Of a stretch of 64,000 nt of DNA, positions 48,864 to 59,760 are shown piece by piece. The notes below the pieces were generated by a model. That model worked only from the letters and a program-made list of their open reading frames with translations, was not told the DNA's origin and did not search any database. This DNA is from Philonthus cognatus (lineage: Eukaryota > Arthropoda > Insecta > Coleoptera > Staphylinidae). The translations under genes and the position numbers were made by a program. How positions within the stretch are numbered: the stretch's first letter is position 1; the number at the start of each line of letters is the position of its first letter. The stretch covers positions 29,531,782 to 29,595,781 of the forward strand of contig OW052245.1 of assembly GCA_932526585.2 (NCBI GenBank), given 5' to 3'.

Positions 48864-49953
48864 GTAAGTTTTCGACCATGCGAAAAACTTTCCACACTAT
48901 AATTTCATAAATACTTATCTTTTCCCACTTGCGTTCCTTTATTCCCATTCCAGTTTCCACACTTAAACACACTCTGATAACTTCCCGCAACAATTTATTG
49001 TTATTTTTTTCACCTGGCTTTGTTTACGGCTCCCAACACTTCCGAAACTGATGAAGGAACGTGCTTATAAAATGTAGTCTCGTGTGTGCTTATAATCATA
49101 AAGCTTAACGTTATTTTATGCTTGAATATTTGATCGAGAAGTTGCTTATGGGGAATATTAAGGATATCACGAGCTTGATTTAGTTAGTTGAATTTTCTGG
49201 TTAATAAAATTCATGTTGGTTTACTTGGTTTTCATTAAATTCGTTTTATACTGTTTGTTTTTGCTAAGAAAAATCTCCTTGTAAATTTATATGAAAAACT
49301 GATTGCTATAAAGATCCTTTACATCAAAATAACCTACCTTAACAAGCATAGGCGTTGTCAGGATTTTGCCCAGAGAGGGGCACCAGATAGAAAGATGTAC
49401 AAAACCCTGATTTAATGTGAACTTGAAAATATCAAATAACTGCTTCCCAAACCTCGTAAGTGCAAAATGTGAAATTTGGCAGAACCACAAAATACTATTT
49501 AATTAATATATAGTTTGCGTAATCCATTTGATTGTTTTTTGTGGTACGTATAACTTTATCAAGAGCGATTTTTAATAATAATAATATTTTATTTTTAATT
49601 ATTTTTAATAAATATATTGAGTAGATGTTTATACTAATATTGTTAAATTAATTAATAATATCTGAATAACGAGAAATTTTGTAAAAAGTTTATGAGGTTT
49701 TTGAAGGAGTTGATCGATACATATTCCTTAATTTTTGTCATATATATTCGTGGGCTATTAAAAACACTCAAGCATTGAAATAATATAAGCACTTTCTTTC
49801 AGATATGTATTAACCTTCACATACCTACTTTAATTAACTCCTTTCACACGTATTTCTTATTTTTTTCTGTGTTAATAAAGCAGTGCTGATAATCCACTTT
49901 TTCCGGATATATGGGCATTTGTCTGTGCGTGACGTAAGATTTTATGTTTGCAG
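48864..49953 (+). other. Intron between exons e and f
   Basis: GTAAGT...TTGCAG, 1,090 bp. I see no recognised mobile element; only A/T simple-sequence stretches near 49570-49620. Confidence 0.85.
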
Positions 49954-50113
49954 GGCCAGGAGATCCACTATAACGTGTCAGCGGGGGTAATCCTGAGCGA
50001 CCAAAGTCTGGTCCTGCAGAGTGTGACACGTGCTACGGCAGGAGATTATACCTGTATGGCGGCCAATTCGGAGGGTCGTGGCACAAGCAATCCTGTCACT
50101 CTTATCGTACGAT
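49954..50113 (+). CDS. Sidestep-family gene, exon f: C-terminal half of the Ig domain begun in exon e
   Basis: The acceptor is TATGTTTGCAG and the donor GTAAGT at 50114. It encodes GQEIHYNVSAGVILSDQSLV, then LQSVTRATAGDYTCMAANSE and GRGTSNPVTLIVR (fragment residues 248-300), plus one base of the next codon. D-Y-T-C supplies Cys281, pairing with Cys231 of exon e. Asn254 lies in an N-V-S sequon. Length is 160 bp, phase 0 in and phase 1 out. The intron between exons e and f is the shortest here (1,090 bp) and holds no recognised transposon. The open frame runs on past 50113, but the conserved GTAAGT and the end of homology place the exon end here. The next exon must begin with two bases of a split codon and lies beyond the window. 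Confidence 0.92.
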
Positions 50114-51099
50114 GTAAGTCTCACTCCTTGATATCAAGATTTAACTTTCCTCCGAAAACCAGCACAACTTTCAACAATCTCCAAAGCTTTATTTTACTTT
50201 TTTCCCTCTTTCCAGCAAATACACACATGCAGAAAGTGCTTTATCCCGGTTTTATGTACCTACGGCAAGTTTTATTTAACAATGAAAATGCAATTCTAAT
50301 ACATACGTATATGTTCAGTCTTAATGACGAATCGAGACGACGAAGTTTAAAACCTAGCTAAATAAACTTTGAATACCTTAGGTCATTTGACAGTTAGGAG
50401 CACATATAAAATTATTTATTGTAACTGTCACCATGCAAGGACACAAGTGACACTTTTGGCAGACTGAAAATAATTCTGAACTAATAACAGACGCACATGG
50501 CTTGTAGAATCTAGCGGTTGTCATATTTGACGGCAGGACTTAGGTTGCGTCGGGCGTGTGTTGTCATTGAATAATAGCATCCATCACATTTTACTATGCT
50601 GTATACAAAGTGTGTACATTTGTCCAGTTTTCTTACTTTTAGAATAATAAAAAAAAAACATTTTTAGAACTAACTGCTTGTGATGACTAAAAGTGCATGT
50701 GCGGTTGTCTGTCGAAATAATACACTGGTCAACACGAAAAAATATCTCGAAATCCAATAGCTGTTCTTGAGTATTTTTTAGGTGCAGATTACAAAAATAA
50801 TACTTTTTTTTCTAGCAAAATCTATTTAAATGGGAGTATAAATAAAAGAGTTTAGTACTCATGTTTCAGCCAAGGTTGTTCAAACTAGATAGCATGTTTT
50901 GAACTAACAGACAATACTCATTTGACTTACAGATTAAAAAATGTTCTATTACCAAAACAAATGATGCAAGATGCTTTAGATTCAACTTCATCGATTGAAA
51001 TTATAAAGTTTGAGTCCTTTATTATTATCCTGATTTGTGGACCATCGAAAATGCCCGCTTTACATTTTTCTGACTTAAGTTACCCTTAAGTCAGTGAAT

Positions 51100-51846
51100 A
51101 TCATTTTCAATATCAACCACCATGTCTTTTCTTAACGGCCACACTTTTTGAGACCAAGGATGTTTTGATTTGTTGAAACTACTTCGTTGTCCCAAAAGAA
51201 AATTAACTATCTTTAGATCAACACATATTACCTAGCTGTGTTCCCTACAATTGATCCTTTCTATTATGAGAGAAATTGTATATTCTTCTTCCATGGTAGT
51301 GCGGTATGCAATAGGTATAAACCCATACTTGTTGCTGTTGTGCAGCAAAACGGACTGCAAACTCCTCTATGAAAATACGCCAATTATCCGGATTGTACTC
51401 TTCTAACCCCATACTAAGCAAAATACCTCTGACGCCATTAAAAAAAACAAATCCCTTTCAGTCGAAAAGTAAAGCAACAGTTTTTTTTTGTAGGGTTCGG
51501 TAAGATGTAATTTTTTTTCTGCTGTCGGCAGATTATTTTCTTTTAAACGGGATTTCAAAATTTTAGCAGCTTGTTTTGACAAATTTAAGTCTCTCGCTAA
51601 GTCATTCAATTAACTTTGATTAAATGGTTGAGGATCGGTATTATCTATATCCTCTTCCTCAGTTTCCAAAAAATGTGACTCAAAACATATTGATGATGAG
51701 AAAACTGGTAGCGATGTTTCCCCTAAATATGCAAGAGGTCGATAAGCAAAAGGCAGGTTATTTCGATTTCCTGAGTTAATCCTGCTAATAGTAACAACAC
51801 AAAAATAACAATCGTCGTGATATTTTGTAGGTTGTCGCCAAATCAT
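51100..51846 (-). pseudogene. Broken ORF of an unclassified arthropod repeat-encoded protein family
   Basis: Minus-strand fragments in order: MIWRQPTKYHDDCYFC (from 51846), NDLARDLNLSKQAAKILKSR (from about 51606), then, after frame changes, EYNPDNWRIFIEE, LLHNSNKYGFIPIAY and FLLGQRSSFNKSK, WPLRKDM near 51120. I recognise this order (M-I-W-R-x-P-T-x-H-x-x-D-C-Y-F-C; L-x-R-D-L-N-L-S-K; LLHNxNKYxxIPIAH; WPxRKDM) from a large family of uncharacterised, highly repeated arthropod proteins. Several stops and frameshifts and the missing C-terminal part show it is dead. Its location inside CACTGG inverted ends suggests it may belong to that transposon. Confidence 0.55.
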
Positions 51847-52160
51847 TGCTGTTTTTTACTTCGAATACTCTTTACCACTTGACCATTGGCGTAGACATAC
51901 CACACAGTTTTGGTACACAATATTTGGTACATATGACGTGTGTTGCGTATTAAGTTCCACTCAAAAATACTTAAAATATGCATTTCTTATAAAGTTCGTG
52001 ATAGATTTTCAGTATGATTTAAAAACATATTCATCACAAATATAACAAAAACTATAGGAACTGTTTAAATAACGTTTGACTATCGTATCAGTATCAAAGG
52101 TTTTCAGAAAAAAACTGATAAATTGAAAAATAGTACCTTCTCACAATATCTCAAAATATA

Positions 52161-53502
52161 CTGCCTTTCAAATAAATCAGAACACAAAGTATTTATTGGA
52201 TTTTAATGAAATTTACAGAATTTGATCATGTAAATGAACTGCATCGATGATCAAAAAATCAATTGTTTTGGTTACTATTTAATGGTATTTTTCCTTGATT
52301 TCACCATTATTAAGAGCTGCTGATTTTTTAATGTAATTGCTTCTAATATCCAAGTAGCCTCTGAGTAGTTTGACGTTTCAGTTTGTAAAACATAAAAAGA
52401 TGCCCCATGTTCGTCGGCGTGCACAATATCATCATCTAAGTGAATTTGAAAGGGGTCGCATTATTCGCTGCTGGTCTTGATGGTCCGAAGCTGGGGAGAA
52501 TCGACGTAGACTTGGATCAGGACGTCCAAGAAGCACCACTGAGCGTGAAGATCGAGCTCTTCGTCTTACAACTTTAAGGGACAGATTTACAACGTCGCGG
52601 GCATTGGGAAATGACTGGTTGGCTCTAAATGGCCAAAGAGTATCCATGGCTACTGTTTACAGAAGAATCCGCAGTTTTGGTATAAGATCCTACCGTCCAC
52701 AATTGTGTCTACCTCTTACTCCGCAGCATCGCAGAGCAAGACTTGATTGGTGCAGGGAAAGACAACATTGGACCCATGAATGGAATAACATTATCTTCAG
52801 CGATGAGTCTCGGTTCTGTTTATGGGCTCATGATGGTCGCAGAAGAGTGAGACGTCGACGCTGTGAACGCAGAATTTTACAATTTGCTGGAAAGACGTAC
52901 GGCTCTTACACAGGGAGTTATGGTTTGGGGGGCGATAGCATATGGTAGTCGGTCTCCTCTAGTTTTTTTAGAAGCAAGTCTTAACGCGATTCGGTATATT
53001 AATAACATTTTACGGCCAGTGTTAGTGCCCTATGTAAATGGCTTGCAGAACCCCATTTTTCAGCAAGATAATGCTCGACCTCACACAGCGGCCATTACAA
53101 GACAGTTTTTTTATAGTGCCGAAATCAATTTGTTACCTTGGCCATTTCGTTCTCCAGATCTATCGCCAATAGAACATGTTTGGGATATGATAGGTGTTAG
53201 AATAAGTAATTTACAGCGCCCCGCTAACACTGTAATGGAACTTAGAGGTCAAATTATCGAAGTTTGGAATGAAATACCCCAAGTCGATATTGACAGCCTG
53301 ATTTCTAGCATGCCCCGACGTGTTAATGAGTGTTTTCGAAATCTTGGAGGCCCAACACATTATTAATTTCTATTCATTTGTTTTTTTGTTTTTCAAGTTG
53401 ATTTTTTGATCATCGATACAGTTCGTTTACATGATCAAATTGTGTAGATTTTTTTAAAATCGTGCAATAAATACTTGGTGTTCTGATTTTTTTTAAAGGC
53501 AG
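52161..53502 (+). mobile_element. Tc1-type DNA transposon, nearly complete, TA target duplication
   Basis: TA at 52159-52160 and 53503-53504 flank CTGCCTTTCAAATAAATCAG and the complementary CTGATTTTTTTTAAAGGCAG. Terminal inverted repeats extend for about 105 bp and include GATCATGTAAA and GATCATCGAT blocks. The 1,342-bp element contains one transposase gene in the same orientation as the host gene. It interrupts the CACTGG element. Confidence 0.9.
52400..53366 (+). pseudogene. Tc1/mariner transposase (DD34E), inactivated
   Basis: Starts MPHVRRRAQYHHLSEFERGR; an in-frame TGA follows at 52478-52480. The frame stays open from there through RFTTSRALGNDWLALNGQ and FSDESRFCLW (first catalytic Asp) to about 52865, where a frameshift moves coding to the frame that runs to 53366 (QGVMVWGAI, FQQDNARPHTA with the second Asp, SPDLSPIEHVWD with the Glu). 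There are 34 residues between the second Asp and the Glu, as in Tc1-like enzymes. The N-terminal part is shorter than usual: the first HTH seems to have lost residues between GRII and RCW. The stop, frameshift and N-terminal loss make it non-autonomous. Confidence 0.92.
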
Positions 53503-53649
53503 TATATCTGTTCAACACGAGCTGCCAGACAGTACATAACGTCATATTTGAAACCAACGCTCTAGATTAAACTAAAAACAATAAAAATGTCAAGGGAAAA
53601 AATTACAAATTTTATTTTGTTGACCAGTGTTATAGTTTAACTAAAACTG

Positions 53650-53911
53650 GGAGACCCTCGTGGGTCAGTGAGTATAGCTCCTGCTCTTGGGCCAGAGGGT
53701 TCGAATCCCACCAAGGGGGTGCCAGTTTCTTATGGGGAAATTGGCACCCTATGGAGCAATGGATGTGAGTGAATGTGTTGTGCCGTCCATAATAAGTTGC
53801 ATTAGCGTGTAAAGAATTAAATACTTAAATGGAATAAATAAATTAAATAATGATGTTGGCCAATAGTCTGTTACAAAGGCCAGGCAAAAGCCAAACCCAG
53901 ACAAAAAATAT
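53650..53911 (+). mobile_element. Full-length tRNA-derived SINE with 10-bp target duplications
   Basis: Direct repeats ACTAAAACTG at 53640-53649 and 53912-53921 flank the element. The head resembles a tRNA gene, with an A-box-like TGGGTCAGTGAG (53661-53672) and an exact B box GGTTCGAATCC (53698-53708). A non-tRNA body follows (GGTGCCAGTTTCTTATGGGG...), ending in an A-rich tail (ACAAAAAATA). The 262-bp length is typical of insect SINEs. It would be transcribed by RNA polymerase III and moved by a partner LINE that is not visible here. Confidence 0.88.
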
Positions 53912-54114
53912 ACTAAAACTGATAAAACTATTGCGTATCACCGCTTTCCAAAAGACAAAAATTTTAGACTTACATGGATAATACATGTGCTTATGAATGA
54001 CTGTTTAATCATTTTGTCTTTTGAAAACGTAACGATAAAAAAATCAGCGAAAATAAATTATTAGTAAATAAATTAACTAATATAATAGAAACAAAACGTA
54101 CAGGCATTTTTATT

Positions 54115-54456
54115 AAATATTTTTACAAAGTCGTTATTTTTAAAAAACCGTTAAATTTGAAGCTCCTAACAAGGGGAATTCCACTTCCCGGTCCAGGCAT
54201 GAAGTAAAATTTAGAGTTTAGAAAAGCCTGCAAATTTTAAGGCTTTTTCAAACTCGAAATTTTACTTCATGCGCCACGCGTATAAAACACAAAATTTTCA
54301 GACTTTACTAATCTCGAAATTTTACTTCATGCTTAATCTGGGAGTGGAAAACACTCGTTTAAGACTTCAAATTAAACCTTTTTAAAAAACAAACGATTAT
54401 CGAAAAAGTTACAGCTCATGCATACGTGTATGTATATTTATAAGAAACATTCCCAG
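54115..54456. mobile_element. Nested-palindrome MITE
   Basis: CTCCTAACAAGGGGAATTCC, hairpin without GC loop, CGCCACGCGTATAAAACAC centre, second half-hairpin, CTGGGAGTGGAAAACACTCG, right end ATTTATAAGAAACAT,TCCCAG, then TA. Confidence 0.6.
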
Positions 54457-55854
54457 TATGTTTTTTTAATATTGCTTGTAGAATACTACTTCTTTACACA
54501 TGTCAGGCACAAATATAAATAAATAAATAAACACAGAAATAAATAAATGATATAAAGCATAAATTAGTAAAATCATAATTCAAATCACATTCTTTTAAAT
54601 CAACTTATTCGGTAAATGTTTAAAACGTTTTTAGCTAAATTTATTTTTTGTTGACCATATATCAAAAGGATAATATTTGTCAGTCAGAATATCTGTTACA
54701 GTTTGGATGGCAAAATCCTGTGCTACGAGTATTATGCGGAATGACTACTGAATTCCTGCTTCCTCTCGCTGTGTATGTATGCGTGTTGGGGTGCTGTCTT
54801 AATAAATCAATGCAGCCTGCGGGAATGCGCATCTATGTTGGCTGCCTAATGCCTAATAGGCAGTTTCCAGTTTGTGTAGCATCACGTCGGGCTTTCGTTT
54901 CACTTATACATATTGTTGCAATGTTGTTTGAACAAACATCAAAATACGCAAACATAAATTGATCCGGTCAGAAAATCACATCTATGTAGGTTCGCCTGTT
55001 ATTGCGGAGGAAATCGAGTATACACACGAAATTAATTGCTGTCAAAGAAGTATACAATAAATAATATATTTTTGCTACATAATAAATGAATATATAAGTA
55101 TTTGGTTTTTTGTAAAAAGATTTTCAATTAATTGTGCGTATGCGTGAGCTAATCATTTTCGACTTAAGCATGCTTTATATGGTTTATTAATTATTTACTT
55201 TTTGAATCTAGTATTTACTTGATTGAAATATAAAATAATCCCTGAATAAAATATTTGATACAAACAAAGAATCCCATTATAAAATAATCAATAAAACATC
55301 CATTTATGACTGCTGAAACAACGTAATTATTCCACTGTTTAATTATTCCACAATATTTTAAGTACTACGTATTGCAACTCAAAATAAACCACTAATTGTA
55401 CGTTGGCGAGATATTATAAATGAATAAATATTTCATAAGGACAGTAATTGCAGGACGAAACTAACAAACAACCGCACAATATCATTAAGAGTGGTAGAGC
55501 AAGCAAGGAAAGCATATTATCCTTTCACGCTGGAACAAGGAAGCTTTAACTTCATTTCGCAACAACAAACCACAAGATGGCATCTATATTTCGGTCCATC
55601 TGCACCATTCTACATTCTCTACACAGTTTCCGCAGTGGTTGCTATAATTACTTACGCCTGGTGCTAAACGGCTTGAGAAATAACTTGTTAGTCGCGTTTA
55701 CGAACGTTTGCCTTTGCCGTTCTTTGCGTTGTTCTTTTTTTAAATTACTCAGTAATTGCCTTTAATAAACTTTCACATTAGAGGAAAAGTTATTTTTACA
55801 GTTTTCTGAAATATTAGAGCGGTGCCCGCGGGAGGAGGGAAACAATCTGGCCGA

Positions 55855-55871
55855 GGGGGGGGGGGGGGGGG
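55855..55871 (+). repeat. G17 homopolymer within a purine-rich stretch
   Basis: Seventeen consecutive G, then TGGGAGAAGGGAGG. Potential quadruplex former and a likely sequencing or assembly trouble spot. Confidence 0.95.
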
Positions 55872-56216
55872 TGGGAGAAGGGAGGAAGTTCTGTTGTAAA
55901 TCACGCGAACTTTAAACTTTCTAAAATACTTAATTTTAAATTTTCTTTGCGCGCCGTTTCATTAAATTTAAATAACGTTTTTTACCTGTACTGATATTTA
56001 TTAAATATTGTTAAGGAAATTCTGTTTCATAAAGCATACTAAATGAAATATTCTTCTATTGAAAACTAGCCAAATGGACAAAGATTGGACCAGCTAAATT
56101 TAAATTGGTCGCAGAATGTAGTTATCTGGATAGAGAGAGACTAATATTAAACTGGACTAAGAATATATAAAACTAGATTCAGACTTTGCTAAGATTATAC
56201 CGAGACTTCATTTAAA

Positions 56217-56545
56217 TTAGAACATACAAAACAGTAGTATGATTGTACTCAAACTAAAGAAAGACTAAACTCAAACTGGACTTGTAGAACATACAGAACA
56301 GTAGTATGATTGTGTAGAACATACAGAACAGTAGTATGATTGTACTCAGACTAAAGAAAGACTAAACTCAAACTGGACTTGTAGAACATACAGAACAGTA
56401 GTATGATTGTGTAGAACATACAGAACAGTAGTATGATTGTACTCAGACTAAAGAAAGACTAAACTCAAACTGGACTTGTAGAACATACAGAACAGTAGTA
56501 TGATTGTACTCAGACTAAAGAAAGACTAAACTCAAACTGGACTTG
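56217..56545 (+). repeat. Composite tandem repeat, period 97 bp (67 + 30)
   Basis: TAGAACATACAGAACAGTAG followed by TATGATTGT recurs; long units (67 bp, with ACTCAGACTAAAGAAAGACT) alternate with short ones (30 bp). Copies within 56284-56545 are nearly identical, so the expansion is recent. Degenerate ACTAGACT-type repeats extend over 56080-56660 and reappear at 59750-59880. Confidence 0.9.
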
Positions 56546-56899
56546 GAATGTAATAAAATTGGACTTAGACTAGGCTAAAATTATACCGAACTGGCCTCAA
56601 ATTGGATTTATATAAAACGCACAAAACGGTATTAAAACTAGACTCAAACTTTGTTATCATAAGAATAAGGCTTGAAAAAGCCTTCGAAATAAGGGTTCGA
56701 ACCAAGAATCAGATTCCTCATATTTAATATTATTCGAATCTCAAATCCCCGAATGAAAAAATACACGATTAAATATGTTTCGAATCAAAGGTTTCGAATC
56801 CTAATTTTCAAATTACGAATACAAATTCTTTTAAATATTTATTTAACCAATAACCAATTGAAAAATAATAAAAATTAAAAATCAACTCTATAGACCTTC

Positions 56900-58312
56900 T
56901 ATGTTACCTGATTAATGATTTTTTTAAATCTAAATATTAAAGTTATATAGCGTCCGATTATTGAGACATTTTGTGCCGCATAAGTAAGTAAGCGCAATGA
57001 TTCGTCTTATTTGAAGCAGTGAAATATTACACTTCTCCGGGTGAGCTACCTGATAGAATCTACATGTGTCTACTATTGATATATCCAAAACTTGCGTGAA
57101 TAATGGCTACCATCATTTTTTTGATCGAATCCTTGTTCTCTACAGTAATATTTGTTTATCTAACTGGTATTGGTATTGCCACTTTTTTTATATTTTCTTC
57201 AAAATATTTTTGCATTTCCTAGTGGTGAAAAGTCAGTGCAATTTAAAGCCATAGTTACTGTCTTGTTGTCATTCCAAGGTTCTATCATAACTTCACCATC
57301 TTTATCAAACCGTTTCTTAAAAGAATTTTCACGAACGCTTCCAGTTGCTTTCAACTTCAGGTTTCTCAGACATATAAGAATATAATTTTGCGTAAAAAAA
57401 TTACAAAGAAGACTTCATGATTTTTCTTAGTAACGGGAGAGATTTCCTTGATTACATTTTTCATTTCTCTGCAACCTAAGGGTCCTTCGTCCATTCATTA
57501 TCACAATTGTAAAGATACCCATTAAAGATGCACATGCACCAAATTGTATATCCAAATTTTATTGGTTTTCCATGCATATAAATTTTTATTGGGGGCCTTC
57601 CGTAATATCGATCATTTCATCTATGGAAAGTTTGCTCGAACAAATACCAAATCTGTGAAAGTTTTTCCTCAAAAGTATGCTCTAAGTTTTTAAAATTTAT
57701 TATTATTGTCCAATTTGTTGTTGTCATTTAAATGAATATATCGCGTTATCTCCCTTAATCTACTTTTTGACATTGAGTTATAAACTATTGCTACACCAGC
57801 ATCAGATGCCTGTTCCTAATTCATATCTTCTTGTGGTAATCTATGATAGCCGCTTATTAGCATAATGCCATCAATTTCTTAAGATCTTCTAATTCAAAAT
57901 TGAAGTTTTTTGTATTTGTTTGCTTGTCATGCATATATTTCACTATGCTCTAGGGTAAGCTGGAGTAAATCTTCTGAGAACATACATTCAAATATTATCA
58001 CAGCCGACTTGGTTTTTAGCAAACGTATCATTGAATGTTGAATTGGTCTGGTTGTATGTTGAAGAAGTATTTATCTCATTTTATGGGATCTACGCGATTG
58101 TTGTTTTCTTTTACTTCGCTTACGTGGTTCCGAGGAAGTACTTGGCAAAGATTCTAAAAGTTTCCTTTTTTTATTTCTTTTATCATTAATTGGTAATGGG
58201 GATATCTCCGACGATGTAGCTTTATTTTAATAATCAGCATCGTCATCATTCTGGGGAGTAATCCCGGTAATTTCCTGTCTCATGTTATATTGTTACATTG
58301 GCGGCTAATGGG
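56900..58312 (-). pseudogene. piggyBac transposase relic with one terminus
   Basis: On the minus strand a TTAG (degenerate TTAA) at 58316-58313 is followed by CCCATTAGCCGCCAATG, a piggyBac-type end, and by an ATG at 58283 giving MRQEITGITPQNDDDADY before a stop. Further pieces match the family in order: FECMFSEDLLQLTLEHSEIY, the HGKPIKFGYTIWCMC motif near 57560, and RFDKDGEVMIEPWNDNKTVT with SPLGNAK near 57220-57330. Many stops and frameshifts are present. The 3' terminus was not found. Confidence 0.7.
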
Positions 58313-58912
58313 TTAGTAAATAACACCGACTAATCATAATTTTAAATAAAAATAAAATGAAATATACATATAAGACATTTAGAGGCGAGGGGGTGTAAGA
58401 ACTAACTTTATAAAATTGGAGTTCAGGCAAGGGAACGAGTTTTTTTTTGTTAATTACAAAAAGATATAAGAGCTCATATTAATAAGTACAACTACCTGGC
58501 ATATGTGTTAAGCTCCAGTTAACTGATATTTTGGTTGGTTGGTTTTAATATGACTTGAACTTTAGAAATATTTTTTTCATTTTTTTTTTATTAAGCACTT
58601 ACACTACACCCCTTTGTATCTAGATGATTCACATTGTGATATGTAGTATTTTTTTCTGCTAGCGTGTAGAACATAAATTTGAATATCTCACCACAAATGC
58701 TATCTACTACTATAAATGGCAATGTATCACAATAATAATTCAACTGATAATCTTTCATTTATTCTAACAATATTACACTTGAATTTTAGTTCTTTATTAT
58801 AGATTAAATTATTATATTTTATATTCTAAACTACTCTATTTCAAATTTAAAATAATATTCAATTTTAAATTAATAAACCACATAAATTATAGGATGATAT
58901 GTTTTTTAAATA

Positions 58913-59468
58913 CAGGGATTTTTTTAAGTATACGTATCCGGATTTGTAAATTTTCAGACATTCTATATTTTTGGAAAAGCGTTCAATTTGAAGCTTCTAA
59001 CGAGTATTTCCACTCTCATAATAAGCATAAAGTAAAATGTTGAGTATAGAAAAGCCTGTAAAATAGGCTTAGTCGCTCCGCGAAGCGGGGCGACCAAACC
59101 AAATTTTCAGGCCTTTCTAAGCTCGAAATTTTACTTCATGCACCACGCGTATAAAACATTGATTTCAAGTGAAGTTCAAAATATACTACTAAACTAGTAT
59201 GGTAAACGCGTATATTTTATACTTTACAACAGTAGGCATAAAGTAAAATTTTGAGTATAGAAACGCCTGAAAATTTGGTTTGGTCGCTGCGCTTCGGTAT
59301 GCGACTAAACCAAATTTTTAGCCTATTCTAAACTCAAAATTTTACTTCATGCTTAATCTGGGAATGGAAAAACTCGTTAGAAGCTTTAAATTGAACGCAT
59401 TTTGAAAACAAAGAATGCATGAAAATTTAAAGTGTATATATTGAGCTATGAATACAAAAATATCCCTC
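58913..59468. mobile_element. Nested-palindrome MITE, full two-hairpin form
   Basis: TA, CAGGGATTTTTTTAAGTATA at the left; right end TACAAAAATATCCCT. First hairpin stem CTCCGCGAAGCGGGGCGACC, centre AAGTGAAGTTCAAAATATAC, then second hairpin GTTTGGTCGCTGCGC / GCGACTAAACC, and CTGGGAATGGAAAA. It is a good reference copy for the family's organisation. Confidence 0.75.
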
Positions 59469-59544
59469 ATTTCGTATGTAATAGCTTTAATATCCTATTA
59501 AAACTATTTAATTTTTCAATTTCTACAGACGGTTCTAAAACAGA

Positions 59545-59760
59545 GTGCTGTCTTAGGTATAGCGATAATTTGAATCCTTTCTGAGGATTCAATTCTTTTC
59601 TGAGGATAACAATCCTTTTTAAAGATACGAATCCTTTTTGAGGATTTAAATCCTTTTAAAAGGATTCGAATCAACTACATTTTGTTTTAAATACGAATCC
59701 TTTCAAAAAATTGTAACAAATCCGGAAAAAAAAATATATATATTCGAACCTTTACTAAGA
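59545..59760. repeat. Short degenerate GAATCCTTTTTGAGGAT repeats
   Basis: GAATCCTTTCTGAGGATTCA and variants recur about seven times, partly palindromic (TTTTAAAAGGATTCGAATC). Related GGTTCGAACC and TTTCGAATC motifs occur at 56690-56810, on the other side of the piggyBac/MITE block. Confidence 0.6.

Larger units (their letters stand above)
50722..53630. mobile_element. Degenerate element with CACTGGTCAACA inverted ends, host of a nested Tc1 insertion
   Basis: Left end ACACTGGTCAACACGAAAAA and right end TTTTGTTGACCAGTGT are inverted repeats of about 13 bp. Without the inserted Tc1 element (52161-53502) the host is about 1.57 kb. It carries a broken minus-strand coding region (51100-51846). I cannot name the superfamily and see no clear target duplication. 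Confidence 0.6.

Noticed and set aside
50114..50361. Continuation of exon f to the end of the open frame
   Set aside because: A consensus GTAAGT donor at 50114 coincides with the end of Ig-domain similarity; the remainder reads as intron.
53650..53720. Functional tRNA gene
   Set aside because: Box A is imperfect, there is no good acceptor stem, and it continues into a SINE body with target duplications.
54648..54962. 104-codon ORF (MLTIYQKDNICQ...)
   Set aside because: No family resemblance; the region is just less AT-rich than its surroundings.
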